A DNA stretch of 64,000 nucleotides from positions 682,001-746,000 of the forward strand of contig NC_044007.1 of the NCBI RefSeq assembly GCF_900496995.4, read 5' to 3'. Under the pieces are notes generated by a model that saw only the letters and a program-made list of their open reading frames with translations, made no database searches and had not been told where the DNA came from. The number at the start of each line of letters is the position of its first letter. The first letter of the stretch is position 1. The translations under genes were made by a program, and so were the position numbers. Origin of the DNA: Aquila chrysaetos chrysaetos (Eukaryota; Chordata; Aves; Accipitriformes; Accipitridae). This document shows, one piece after another, positions 50,301 through 62,300 of this stretch.

Positions 50301-53300
50301 TCACAATTTCTTCAGGTTTCTCACAAAAGTTGCTGTATTTGGAACAGGAGGAATACATGTTTCAGAGTGGGATTCATGACACCCAGCAAACTGCGAGTCT
50401 TCTCTGGCCCCACCACCATGCATCTTATCCAAATGCTTATTAATCTCTGAAGTTGTGCGTATGTCCCTCGAGAAGCCCAGGGAAACCCATTCCGTCAGCT
50501 CTGGCTGCTTTAGGCAGGCAACAAGCACACTGCTACCTAAGCCTTCAGGTGCTTTGGTTCGGTCAAGCTTCTTAGTTGGCACTTGACGTGTACAAACGCT
50601 GAGTAACCTGAAGGGATGAAAGCTCCTGAGCCAGTTTGGATCCTGCCACGCTGGCACCGATGCCTGAGGCTGCAGTCGTGTAGTCTGTGCTTTTGCTGTG
50701 CTAGTGAAAGGGTTTGTTGTGTCCTGTTGGTGGTCCTTTGGCTGGAGATGGCGTCCTTCTTCCCTTCCCTCTCTCCCTCCCCTCCCAACGTGTCCATTTG
50801 CTGGAGCGCTCCCCGAGCAGCTTCCATGACCTGGGTTCGACGGCAGCTCCAGCAGCATCCAGGACGCCTGGTCTAAGAAGGAGCCAGGGAAGGCAAGCTG
50901 CCTCCAGCAGCGTCCGTCTGGGAAGTCCATGTCCATCTGTCCCCGAGGCCCCCGACCTGCAGCGAGGTGTCTAAGGGCTGAGCTGCCTGGGAAGCAAAGC
51001 CCGAACCCTTGCAGATCACACGCGGTATTTTAAGATCGGTAAGGTGGTACCTGAGTGGAAGGGGCAGTGAGTTGTCCTGCTTGCAGGCTGGAGCCCCACA
51101 GCCTGCTGTGCATCTGGGACTAAATGTTTTTAAGTAAAAGATAGCCATCCTGGGGCTGGAGTGCTCTGAGTTGGAGCCGCTTCATAATGTGTCTCGTCTT
51201 TAGGGTGGAAGGTGAAAGAAACAGGTAGATTCTTCTAATTCCCGGGTTTCCGAAGCTTAAACAAAGTACTACTCCGTTGTTGCAGAGGCATGAGGAATGT
51301 CTAGTTAATCTTCATTGCTGGGACGTAAGAGAATTTCATGGGGTTAATCTTGCTCTCAACAGTGGTGGAGCCAGAAAGTTCCGGGGGGGGGCAGGGGAGT
51401 GTTCTTGTTTGTTTGTTAAATATCTCAGATGATAGCTATAAAAGTTTTCATAATTTTAATGATCAGATTTAAACTGGAGTTTGAGAATTGTCAAATCTCA
51501 TGCTAGCCTCACAGATTTGAACATTTAAGTTTTTAAAATAAACGCTAATATTGTCATCCCCCTTTTTTTTTTTTTTTTTTTTTAAATATCTTCCGTAGTT
51601 GATCAGCTTTCATTTTGTAAGGATTTCATTTTCTGGTGTGACTTTGTAAGACTGATAACATTACTTGTTTTTTTATGCTAAGTCATGGTTTTGCTGCTGT
51701 CCCTCCCATCTGGATGATTTCGCTGCGCAGTGACGTTTGCACCGTAGGGATCAGTATTTCCATTTTCAAAATAGGTCTGGTGTGTCAGATGTTGGGAAAT
51801 AGTATTGAACCTTTTATTTGTTGCTCTAAAGTCAATATTTTCCTGGATTTTCCTGCTTATTTCACAGACTTAAGTCTCTTATAAACTGAATGTCCAAATA
51901 TGTAGAAGATCTTAAATTATACTTTAGAAATGAGTTTTTCTTTCTTTCTTGATCCAGTGGTAAGTGACCCAGCTTCTGCGGTGCTCTGAGCTGAAGCCAG
52001 CTTCATGTTGGGCTCCAGAGCGGTCATGGTTATCAGAGCTTCCAGCTCACCTGGGCATGACTGCAGCACTTTTTTTTAAACTTTCTGATTTTCTATTATT
52101 TTTTTTTAAAAAAAATTGTGTTCAGCAGTACATTAATCAGAAATAATGAATATTTAAAAATCACTTTGCCGGTTCTTTTAGAAGTTTTCGAACTGGGGCC
52201 TGCCTACTGATGATGATAGATGGAGAACTGTTGGCCCATGTTATTTCTAGCCCATTATCTGCAGAGGAGCTGGAAGATGCGGTTAGCAACAGGGCAGAGT
52301 GAAGGGATTCCTCAGATTAGTTTGATGGGGGAGGAGGGAATGCCTGCAAGTACTTAAATGTGTACTGTCCAGTGTCTCTGAGTTCCATGTATAGCACGGA
52401 GGATGGAAAGGCAGAAGCAAGACAGATGATCAGGACTGTCCGTTGGAAGAGAAGATACCTTTTCAGCAGCTGGTTTTTGGATGGGTCACTGCTCTGAATG
52501 CTGCTGCTCACAGCTGCTGTGCTGGTAAAACTGCCCAACCATTCCTGATGGATTCACTTGAAGGTGGTAAAGAGGAAAACCTGACTCTTCAGAGAGGGGC
52601 AGCAAGAAGAGGCATGCTAAAGGATTACTCTGGACATTCAGGTCCTCGTCGTAGATAGCAAATAGTATGGTCTGGGGGAAGGAGCAGAAGGTACAGAGCA
52701 AAATTTTGGTGTGAAACCTCTGAAACTGTAGGACTGTATCAGGAGCTGGAGGGGCTGGGAGGGTTCGGGGCAGCTCTGGGGCCGGAGGCTGGTGATGCTT
52801 CTGAAGGGAGGGCTGCAGAGGGGTCTTACCCTGTGCACAGCTTTAATGTTTTCAGATTCATGGCTCTACTTGTAACTGTATGTGAAAAGGCTTACAGCCT
52901 TCATCCTCAGTCCCATTCTGTAATTTTTGGCCCCTTGTCGTGGTTTAACCCCAGCCAGCAGCTAAGCACCACGCAGCCATCACCTGGTATGGAATATGCC
53001 TTTGGCCACTTTTGAGTCAACTGTCCCAGCTGTGTTTCCTCCCAACTTCTTGTGCCCCTCCAGCCTTCTTGCTGGCTGGGCATGAGAAGCTGAAAAATCC
53101 TTGACTTAGTATAAACACTACTGGGCAACAACTGAAAACATCAGTGTTATCAACATTCTTTCATACTGAATCCAAGACATAACACTATACCAGCTATTAG
53201 AAAATTAACTCTACTGCTGCCAAAACCAGGACACCCTTAACGTCAGCCATTCAGTGCCATCAAGAATTGATTAACAGCAAAGTTTGAGCAGTTTATTGCA

Positions 53301-56300
53301 TTGTAGAACTACTATCACTTCTGTAAACAGAGTGAAAAGATGTTTGCTAAACACAAGTGCCCTTCTGCAATCTTAATTCTGAAATGGTCATTGAGGGTTT
53401 TTGTTAAACGTCCTGCTGCAGAGCATGTGTAGGCAGCAGGGAGAGAAGCAAGTAGCATGTGGTGGCTCATAAGCACCGCCGGGACTAGGAAGGAGACTTT
53501 TCTACACCAACCCTAAACTCGGCCACTTTCCCTAATCAACTGACTTTTCTTCCCCAGCATCAGTTTCAGAAAATCTTTTGGAGGCTCCTCCTTTCTTTGT
53601 CCGCCAGAAGAAGAAATGGTGTCTCAAGCCTGCGAGACTTTGCAGAAGGAGAATGGGAAGAGCAGAAGGGTGCCAGTGCAGATGTGGAGACCTGGAGTAT
53701 GCAGTGGGTGGTCAGAGCCTGTCTAGACTGGGAGGGAGTATGGTGCTGGCCAACAGGTTGAAAATGTTGTTACATGAGTCATTTTGACTTCATGTTGTCC
53801 CCCTCTTAGGGAAAGCTGAGGCTTTTGACAAAACAACCTGATCTGTGCTAAAATGTTTGATGATGTCTGAACCGGACTTGGCACACGTCAAGGTAAAAGT
53901 ATACCGAAATTACGCAAGATAAGCTGTATTTCATTTACTGTCAGAACTTTTGCGATGCCATGTGGAGAGATCCACCTGCGTTGTTTCTTCCCTTTCAACA
54001 AACCCCGATAACTGCTGGAAAATGATTCAACCACTGCGCTGTCCTGTTGGGTCACATCCTTAACACCCAAGTGTGGTTCCAGCAGGCAAAGCGGGCAAGT
54101 GTCAACAGGTGAATTTCAGCTTGGCGGGGGGGGCACTTCTTCCAGTCCTGGGAGCTGAGATCCTTGTGTTTGCATCCCCTAACAGTGAGGGAGGAGTGGG
54201 ATTTAGAACAGGCCTCTCATCCCCTTGCTGCAACATGAGCAGTCACCCCAAGAAAGATGCTTAGCCTCATTGGTATAAGCTATTTGATTTTAAGAGGAGC
54301 ATTAATGACTAACTAGTCTGACCCTCATGGTTTGAAGTGCTTTGGAAATGATTCTGAAGAGGAGAGTAACTAAAGTCATAAAAGTAAATGGAAATGTGAT
54401 AAAATAGAACATAGACTTAACAACAACTGATTGTACCTCCTCACCTCTCCTCTGGACATGAAATCCTTTTCTGGATAAAGGAATTGGGGGAGATCTAATG
54501 TGTCTGGACTTCTGCAAAGCATTTGATACTCTGCTGCATGGAAAATCATAAATGAAAGTGCAGAAGCTGAGGATTAATATAAGAATTGTGGGGGAGGGAC
54601 TGGATAAAGCAGAGACAACAGTTTTTGGAGGGTGGCTGCAGTCTGGAGAGAGGTCATGGCAGAGCTGCTCAAAGATCAAATCTTGGAACAGTCTTTTTGA
54701 ATGTGGTTTTTATAATGGCTTTGGCACAGAAGATGTGTTGAGAAAATTTTCACAAAACACTGTTGGGCTTTGTTAACACAGCGAAGGTTTGAGATGCCGT
54801 GCAGAAGAAACCAGACGACCTTGAGAACTGGGATAATAGAAATGAGGCAGAATTTGGTTAACGCTTGTGCAGGGTTGATTTAGTCCTAACTGTGCAAATA
54901 ATCCTGTCACTTACAGACAATTTAATTCAGGTTGGTTTCCCTGTAAACTTCTTACATATCTTAGACCCCTGCCCTTCCAGCTTACTCTCAAGTCTTCTAC
55001 CACTTTGCAGCAGCAGCTGCTCTCAGCAACAGTAGCCGTGTGTTGGTCATGTGTGGACTAACGCCAGGAAGGGAGAAGAGCTGGTTAAGTGAAAGGTAGT
55101 TGGTGTGAGTGCAAGAAAACATGCATAAGCCGGCCATCAGCAGTCTGGAAATGGGAGTATTTCTCATACTTGCGGAGATAAATGCCTAAGTGGTACAGTG
55201 TTAAAAATAGAAGTTTTAGGATGAGTCTCAAACAATGTTATGAAGGAAAACACCAGTGTGGTGCAACAAATCCGGGTTGTAAAGCAGCCTGTCTTCAGGT
55301 CTTTCTTCCTCCCCGCTTCCTTGGAAGGAACAGGTACTGCGTTGAGACTTGGGTGAAACTCCTTGAAGTTGATGGACAGAATGGCCATCCTCCTATGAAA
55401 ATAGAGGAAAATCTGTTATGCTTGTTAGCAGCATGGATAGACTCCTGTGGAGTAGCTAAACCTGGGAAAATTCACAAGGCTGGGCAGGAGAAGTTAGGTG
55501 GGGAGGCAGGCTGGGGGATCTGGACATAGATAAAGGAAGCAGAGTATTTTGGATGCGTCGATGTACAGCAAATGACCAGAGAAGACCACCAGCAAACTTG
55601 TTTATCCTTAGGGGGCAAAAAAGCAAGAACTCTGGAGTGGAGCAACTCCAGCAAAACAAAAAACCTTGGAATGGGACTCAAAGATGTCTTATTTATTGTG
55701 GGTTGCCATCATTAGGAGATGGCTAGTGTGCGCTTCCTTCCTTCATTGCCATCTATTGCATTTTTTGCTATTAGAGTCAACCCAGAGTACTCGTAAGTAT
55801 TGGATAAAGAGTAAAGGACCTTAATGAAAACAAACACTGAAACGCAGGTGAATCCTCTGAATGAGTAATGAAACTCATCCAAAAAGCCCAAACTGTCAAC
55901 TTTTAATAAACCCTTACCTGGTTTTGTTATTGGCAGGCAGAATCTTTTGTGGTCTGTTTTAGGGTGGTGGTTTGTTTTGTTTTTTTTTTTTTAATAGTAG
56001 TCTTAATTCTTTAGGATTAATGCTGGATTGAATTTGCCCAGTAACTTTAAAAGTAAGACATGCCTGTCTGAAAATCATCTCGTGGATGTTGGGTCTGATA
56101 CTCTTAAGTCAGTTCAGAAGACCTTGGCCTCATCTTTTCCCAGGAGGTTCATGCTGGGACTTGGAGAGTGTCTGCAGACGCTGGTGGTGTTTAGCGGTCT
56201 GACAAGAGTGCAGTTTGGAGCACAGTAACGGGCGAGGGGGCTCTTCTGACCTTGTGCAGCAAGACCTCGTTTAGTATGGAAGTAGCAGCCCCTCCTTGTG

Positions 56301-59300
56301 AAGGTCTTTTCGTTGGGTCACTCGTGAATTGGGGGGGACTGGAGTTCTGGAGGCACCGTCCCTCTGCTGTCATGTGGGTGGTCTGGCCTGCTGCTTTTCT
56401 GTTGAGCTAAAAAGTCTGATTGCTTCATGGCCGTGCAATGACTTGTGAGTGTCTTGTTGGGCTTGGCTCTCCTCTGGTGCTCTGCCAGCGCTGTGTGCTG
56501 GTGATACGTGGGACCATATTAGCAGGAGGATGGAGTGGGAGCAGGACTTCGTCGTGGAAGAAAATCTGGGTTGTAAAAATGCATTCGGCGTTCTTGTGTC
56601 CCTTTGCCAGAATGAAAATCCCTTCTTTTGCTGTTTTGCAGATGCTTATGTTGACAGTATAATTCCTGCTCAGCATGCCAGAAGGGTAATAGAAACCATA
56701 CTTGATAAAACAGCACCACAGACCTGAAAGCTAAGTGGCTGAAATGTAATCCCGACTACTAGTCAAGATAGTTATAGTAGTCAAAATAACTTATTATTCT
56801 TGGCATGCACTGTTCTGTTGGTGATAACTTGTTTTCCAAAATCTGACAGCAGAAGTACCTCAGGGTTTAGAGGGGCAGGAACATTTCCTCCTGTCTCCTA
56901 CCTATTCCTACTTTTTAAATCAACATGTAGAAAATGTTTATCAGTTGCAGTGAAAAATTAAAACTCATTAGTCAGTGCTGCTCTCTCTCTGCCAGCAACA
57001 TCATGTGTTGCTTTCAGCTGTTCCAGACCTCGTCTGCCGTGTCTGCATGGGCACGGCGAGCTGCCCGAGACTGGCAGGACACAGAATTGTCTTCGTTTGT
57101 TTGCAGATGTTGATGTTGAAAATCAGACTAGCCTGGTTGTCTTAATTTGCTTGGAAGATCGTTGGCTGTTGCTGTAGATACAAAAACAACTTAATTGGGA
57201 CAACTTGGGGAATTATTTGTAGTTCTGCAAACCGAGGTTTAATCTTTGTAGCCTGCTTAACCTCCTGGGTTGCTTTTTTAAGTCTCTGGGGAGTTGCGCT
57301 CTGCTGGTTCTTCCACATTAGCAGCTTGATCACAGCGTAAAGAGTTATCAGCTGTCTGCCTGTTCTTGATAACTGATGGATGCATGTTGTTCTTCTGGGC
57401 TGAGTGCAAGGAAATGTGATTTTGGCCAAGAAAGCTCCGTGGGCAGTTACCCTGGCTCAGCTGAGATGCAGCGATGTGCTAAATGCTAACTGCATTGGGA
57501 GCTGAAGGACGTTGTTGCGGTCCCTCTGAGCTGTATTGATGGGAGCTTGCATTGGTCAGATGGTAACAGCTTCAAACAAAGCTAATAAACTACATTCTTA
57601 CCTGCAGCTGAGGGACTCCAAGATATGGGGCCATCACTGATTTCACCTACAGCAATGCAGAATTTATATTTGTGAAATGAAGGGGCAGGTAGGCTTCTCT
57701 CTTTCTGTGTAACAGTGGTTGATAATGTTTCATTTTGTTTTGTTTTTTTGACAGAGTGGAAGCAGCTTCCATGTGTTTGACCAAGGCCAATTTGCCAAGG
57801 AGGTGCTTCCAAAATACTTCAAACACAACAACATGGCCAGCTTTGTACGGCAGCTCAATATGTGTAAGTATCTTCTGGGCAGCTCGGAGTGCAAAGTGTA
57901 AAGTTTGTCCCAAAATAAGGTTTCCCTCTTCTGCCCAGGTTTAACTTAGGGGACATTTCATTGAGTTGGGAGTATTTGCTAGCTTTGCGATCACTCAGTT
58001 TTTGGGGACCAAGTGGTAGTTTTAAGCTTGGCCTCTGCTGAAGGGAATAACAACTTCTAAAACTGAAAACTTCTGCTAGATATAAACAAGTTCAGACTCC
58101 CAGAGTTCTTTTATCCTGAAATTTCCCGATTGTTAGCGCAGGAGTTCTGAATGCTTTCCGTGTGTTTGCCCATCATTAACGTTTTTGATGGTACTCTTTG
58201 CCATCCTGTGTCATGAAGGAGGACCTCCTCTGGAATGCTTCCCGTGAGGCAGGCCCACCCCGTGTGACTTGTTAATTTTCTGCTCACTTTCTTGAGGGGA
58301 TGTTGCTGCCAGCGTCATGTAGAGCAGGCATTGACTGAACTTGCTCTACTAAACAGCAATTATTTAAAAAAAAAAAAAAAAAAAAAAATCATAGAACTGT
58401 AGCAGAATAGGGCTGGAGGGACCTCAAAATCATTTAGTCCAATCCTCTGCTTCAAGGCAGGATCAACTACCTCTCTGTTGTTCCTGCTGACTTTGCATCA
58501 AACCTAATTCTTCCAAGCCTCCAGTAATGAAGATTCCATAAGCTCTTCAAGGAAATGCTGTTGATGTAAGGATAGTGAAGCAGTGGAGTTGATTGCTCAA
58601 TGTCTAACCCAAACCGTCCCAGCTACAGTTTAAATCCTCCACTTCTTTCCTATCTGCTGTGGATATAAAGAGATTTATTTATTCCTTTTCCCTTTGCATC
58701 AGTCTTTGTGTCTTTGAAAACTTGATACCTCTCTTCAGTCCTCTCTTTTTTTCTTTTTTTTTTTCTTCAGAGTAAACAGCCTGTTTTTTTAATTCTTTTA
58801 GGTTGTTTTCCATCCTTTAATCATTTGCATTCTTTTCTCAACTGACTTTGTTCCATCTCTTTGTTGAAGTGCAGTAGCCAACATTGGGTGTATCATTGGA
58901 TAGAATAAAAAGAGTAATTCGTGTGTCTTGAAGGCAATACTTTTGTGTATGTCGCATTATGGCATTGGCCTTTTCCTCAGCAGTATGACATTGAATTTAT
59001 GTTCAGTTCACGATCCATTACAGCGCTCGCATTATCTTCTCTTGAGCTACTATCTACCCAGTGGTTTTCCCTCCCATATTTCTTTGGTTTTACTCCTGCC
59101 TCAGAGTTGTACCTTGTATTTGTCAGTAGTGACTTTCATTCCTCTTGCCAAGATCACTTTGAATTGCAGTCATGTCTTTCAACATACTTGCAGCTCTTCG
59201 CAGCTGCGTCTTATCAGCCAATTTAGCAAACATGCTCTATTCAGTCCTTCATGCCATTAATGAAGATGCTGGATAGGACTGGGCCCACACTCGTAGACCA

Positions 59301-62300
59301 TGCACTACAATATATTTTGCTAACTGCTCCCTAAATAAGGCTTTTTCTGTTGGGTTTATGCCCACATTATATCAGTTTCATCTTGCTGATTTTCCTGCTT
59401 TGAGGATGTCATGCTTTGGGATGTCTGCTGCTTTTCTGTTGATAAAGCTTGCTATACCGTCATGGAGGAAAATTAACTTGGTTTTACGTGACCTTTTCTT
59501 GTCTTCCGGGTTTGTTTTGGTTTGGTTTTTTTGTTTTGGAGTTTTTTTTTACTTACGCACATTTGTACATGAAAAGTGGCACCTGCTTGCATAGCTCTGA
59601 GAAGGGTCAAGAGTTCCCAGAGAACTACGGAATACTCCACTTCCCATCACCGTTGAGGAGAGGTATGCCCAAAATACCAAATCCTGCCAGGAGAACAAGG
59701 ACTCCAGAATATCACTGATCGGTGCTTTTCACCTTCCTTGCTGTTTCTTTTGCTGGAGGACAGGCAGGAGGGCTCAGCTCCTGTCTGCAGGCGGGGGGTG
59801 GGAGGTCACCCTGCAGAAGGACAGGCTCCTTCAGCAGCTTTGCTTCCCAGCTCAAGCAGTGACCTTTCCAGCTGCACTTCTCTTGTCCGTCCTGTCACCA
59901 CATCTGACTTGCATTTGGAGGGAGGAGGGCGATACTTCCCTCCAAAGCACATGTCTGCAGGTGTCTTTAGTACTTGCATGTCCTGGAATGCTTTGGAATA
60001 GGATCAACCTGAGCATTAGCTTGTCAAATAAGGTAAAGGCTGCCTCTCCAACGGACGCTGCTGCAACTGGGGAATAATAAGAAGAAAGCAAGCTGTCTGG
60101 TCTGTTCCCCCCCACTGTATGTAATGTTAAAAGGGCAGGGGGATTAACATCATTCCGGGTGTCAGCTCCTCCTTTCAACAGCGGAGATAGAGCTGGAACA
60201 GAATTAGGTGATCGGACAAAAGCACATCTGAGTGATAAGGTGTTCTTTTAAAAAGGGGGGAGAAAGAAATAATAAATCTCCAAGACCAAGCTAAGACAGG
60301 ACTGAAACTTCTTTCTAACAACACCTTTCCCAAGTGGTTCAATACTTCTGGGGGGAAAAAAAAAAACAAACGTGTTCTGATCAGAAATGGAACTGAGATT
60401 TTTTTTCAGACCTCAAGAGTCGGGTTCTCCAAAGAGAATTCCTGCCTTCAACCAGACTTTGGGATCTTTCTGATATGTTCAGTTACACTACCATGATAGC
60501 ATGATACAGTGTTGAGATGATGGAAAGCTAGGCTTCACGTCTTGCACTAGAAAATGAGTAAATGTAACTTCCATATTCAGGTGTTTATAACTTTTTTCCT
60601 ATGCTTAATCTGTTTTTTAACATAGATGCTGTTCTTCTCAATCTGTGTTACAGAGGCTTTGATTTACTTGAATTATAAAACAGATTTCTTAGCGTGTGAT
60701 TGGTGGCAGTTTGAGGATTTCAGTTTATTTTAGAGTTGAGTGATATGGTAGATGTATGTCCAAACTTGAAAGTAAATTCAGAGTTTGTCCCTACACTGCT
60801 AGGCGTGTTTGTGTGAAGAACAGGGATTGCTAAAGGACATGGAGTAAAGAGAAAGGTGCCCAAAATTGAACATGATTTTCTACGCTTCGTTTTTTGGGAT
60901 TTGCTTGGTTAGCTTCTAGTACAGCTGTGCAGTTGTTGTTGCATTTTTCTCAAATCACGTTTAGCATAATTGTATATTTCTGTGTTACCTCTTCACAGGG
61001 CAATGCGAAGTTCGTTATCCTGACTGGGTCAATAGTCCAGTAACGTGAAGAGTGCCTCTGAGCTAGCTGTCAGGCTGTGGATCCCTATGCAAAACCTGAG
61101 TGAGGGTTATGAAATTCTCCAGAACTGGTGTTTCACAGTGTGTGCCGAGCCTTGGTCACCTTTCTGGGCACACCCACAGGCAAAACAAGGGATCTGCTGC
61201 GAGCTCGGGTGGAAATTTTGCCTAGGGACACCTTTACTCCTGCTCTGGTTGCTGTGTGAGCAAACTGAATCCAAGTTGGTGTTTCAGGTTGGGTACACAG
61301 ATCGAGGACTGCCCAAAGCTTTCGCTGTTCTGACCAAGTATCTCTGTGCTACTAGTTCCCTGTCCTCTACTAATCAAGCAATAGTCTTTTTCTCTGTGCT
61401 CCCCCCTTCCTGGTTTTCCAAACTTATACTGCTTAATCCTTCTCTTACCCTTCGGATGTGCAAGGAAATCGAGAACTGCCTGACTGTGTAAATGCTCCGA
61501 GATTGATGGGTGCATTTGTAGCTGCTCTTTCCTGCCAGCTAACAGGAACATTCTGGGATTATCCCAGAGACATTGCTTCACGGCAGTCTGCTCGGCTTCC
61601 TCCCCGCGCACACAGATCTGCATTTACGTTTTGGCTGCGGGTTCTTGTGATAGGCAGCAACATAAAGGATGCCTTTCATACACCTCTCACGTGGAGGTTA
61701 TATCAGGGATTAACTTTAATGCTCCAGATGTGGGCTGCAGAGAGCATTCCAATGTTATTAGAAAGGATGACATTTTCATTACCTTTCAACACCAGCTCTT
61801 TGAATAGCTGTGGGGCACATTCTGTGCTTTGTGACCGGGGCCTTTAGTTTTTAAGGATGACTTGAATAACCGAAAACTGGCTAATATCACTACAATAACG
61901 TGTAATTTCTCTAAATCACTTTCTGCTGCAAGTGCAGGAAGCTTTTTTTTTTTAACCACAGCTGTGGTCTGAGCAACTTAAATAACACTCTTGATTTATC
62001 CTAGCGGTTTACAGAAATGCTGAGATCCAAAAATACTTTGATGCGCTACACTCTGTTCTTGAGTGGCTTTTAGGTGTTTTAAGTACATCTGAAGACTTTG
62101 GTGCATAACTTCTGCCTGAACTGTTGTGGAAGCGCTTTCCAGCATGCCGTGCCTCTCCCTTCCCTATGCAGCAGAGGAATTGCACCGTCACCCTCACCAG
62201 ACAGTTGTGTTGCTGCGGGGATAACAAAAGTGGTGCCTGTCGCTGTAGTTCTGGGGAATTGTTTGGAGGCAGGATGTTTTTAATTGCCACATGTTAGAAT

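Larger units (their letters stand above)
38324..57754 (+). other. HSF1: HSF1 intron 1 (19.4 kb)
   Basis: The intron starts GTGAGT and ends TTGACAG. I see no coding exon inside. The first few hundred bases still belong to the CpG island. From 38430 to 42320, 43772 to 48510 and 50240 to 52930 the sequence is largely unique, AT-richer than the BOP1 side, with long T runs. It holds a solo LTR (43.2-43.8 kb), an internally deleted LTR (52.9-53.2 kb) and four CR1 pieces. From 54870 to 57754 I recognise nothing beyond unique intronic sequence. Confidence 0.9.
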
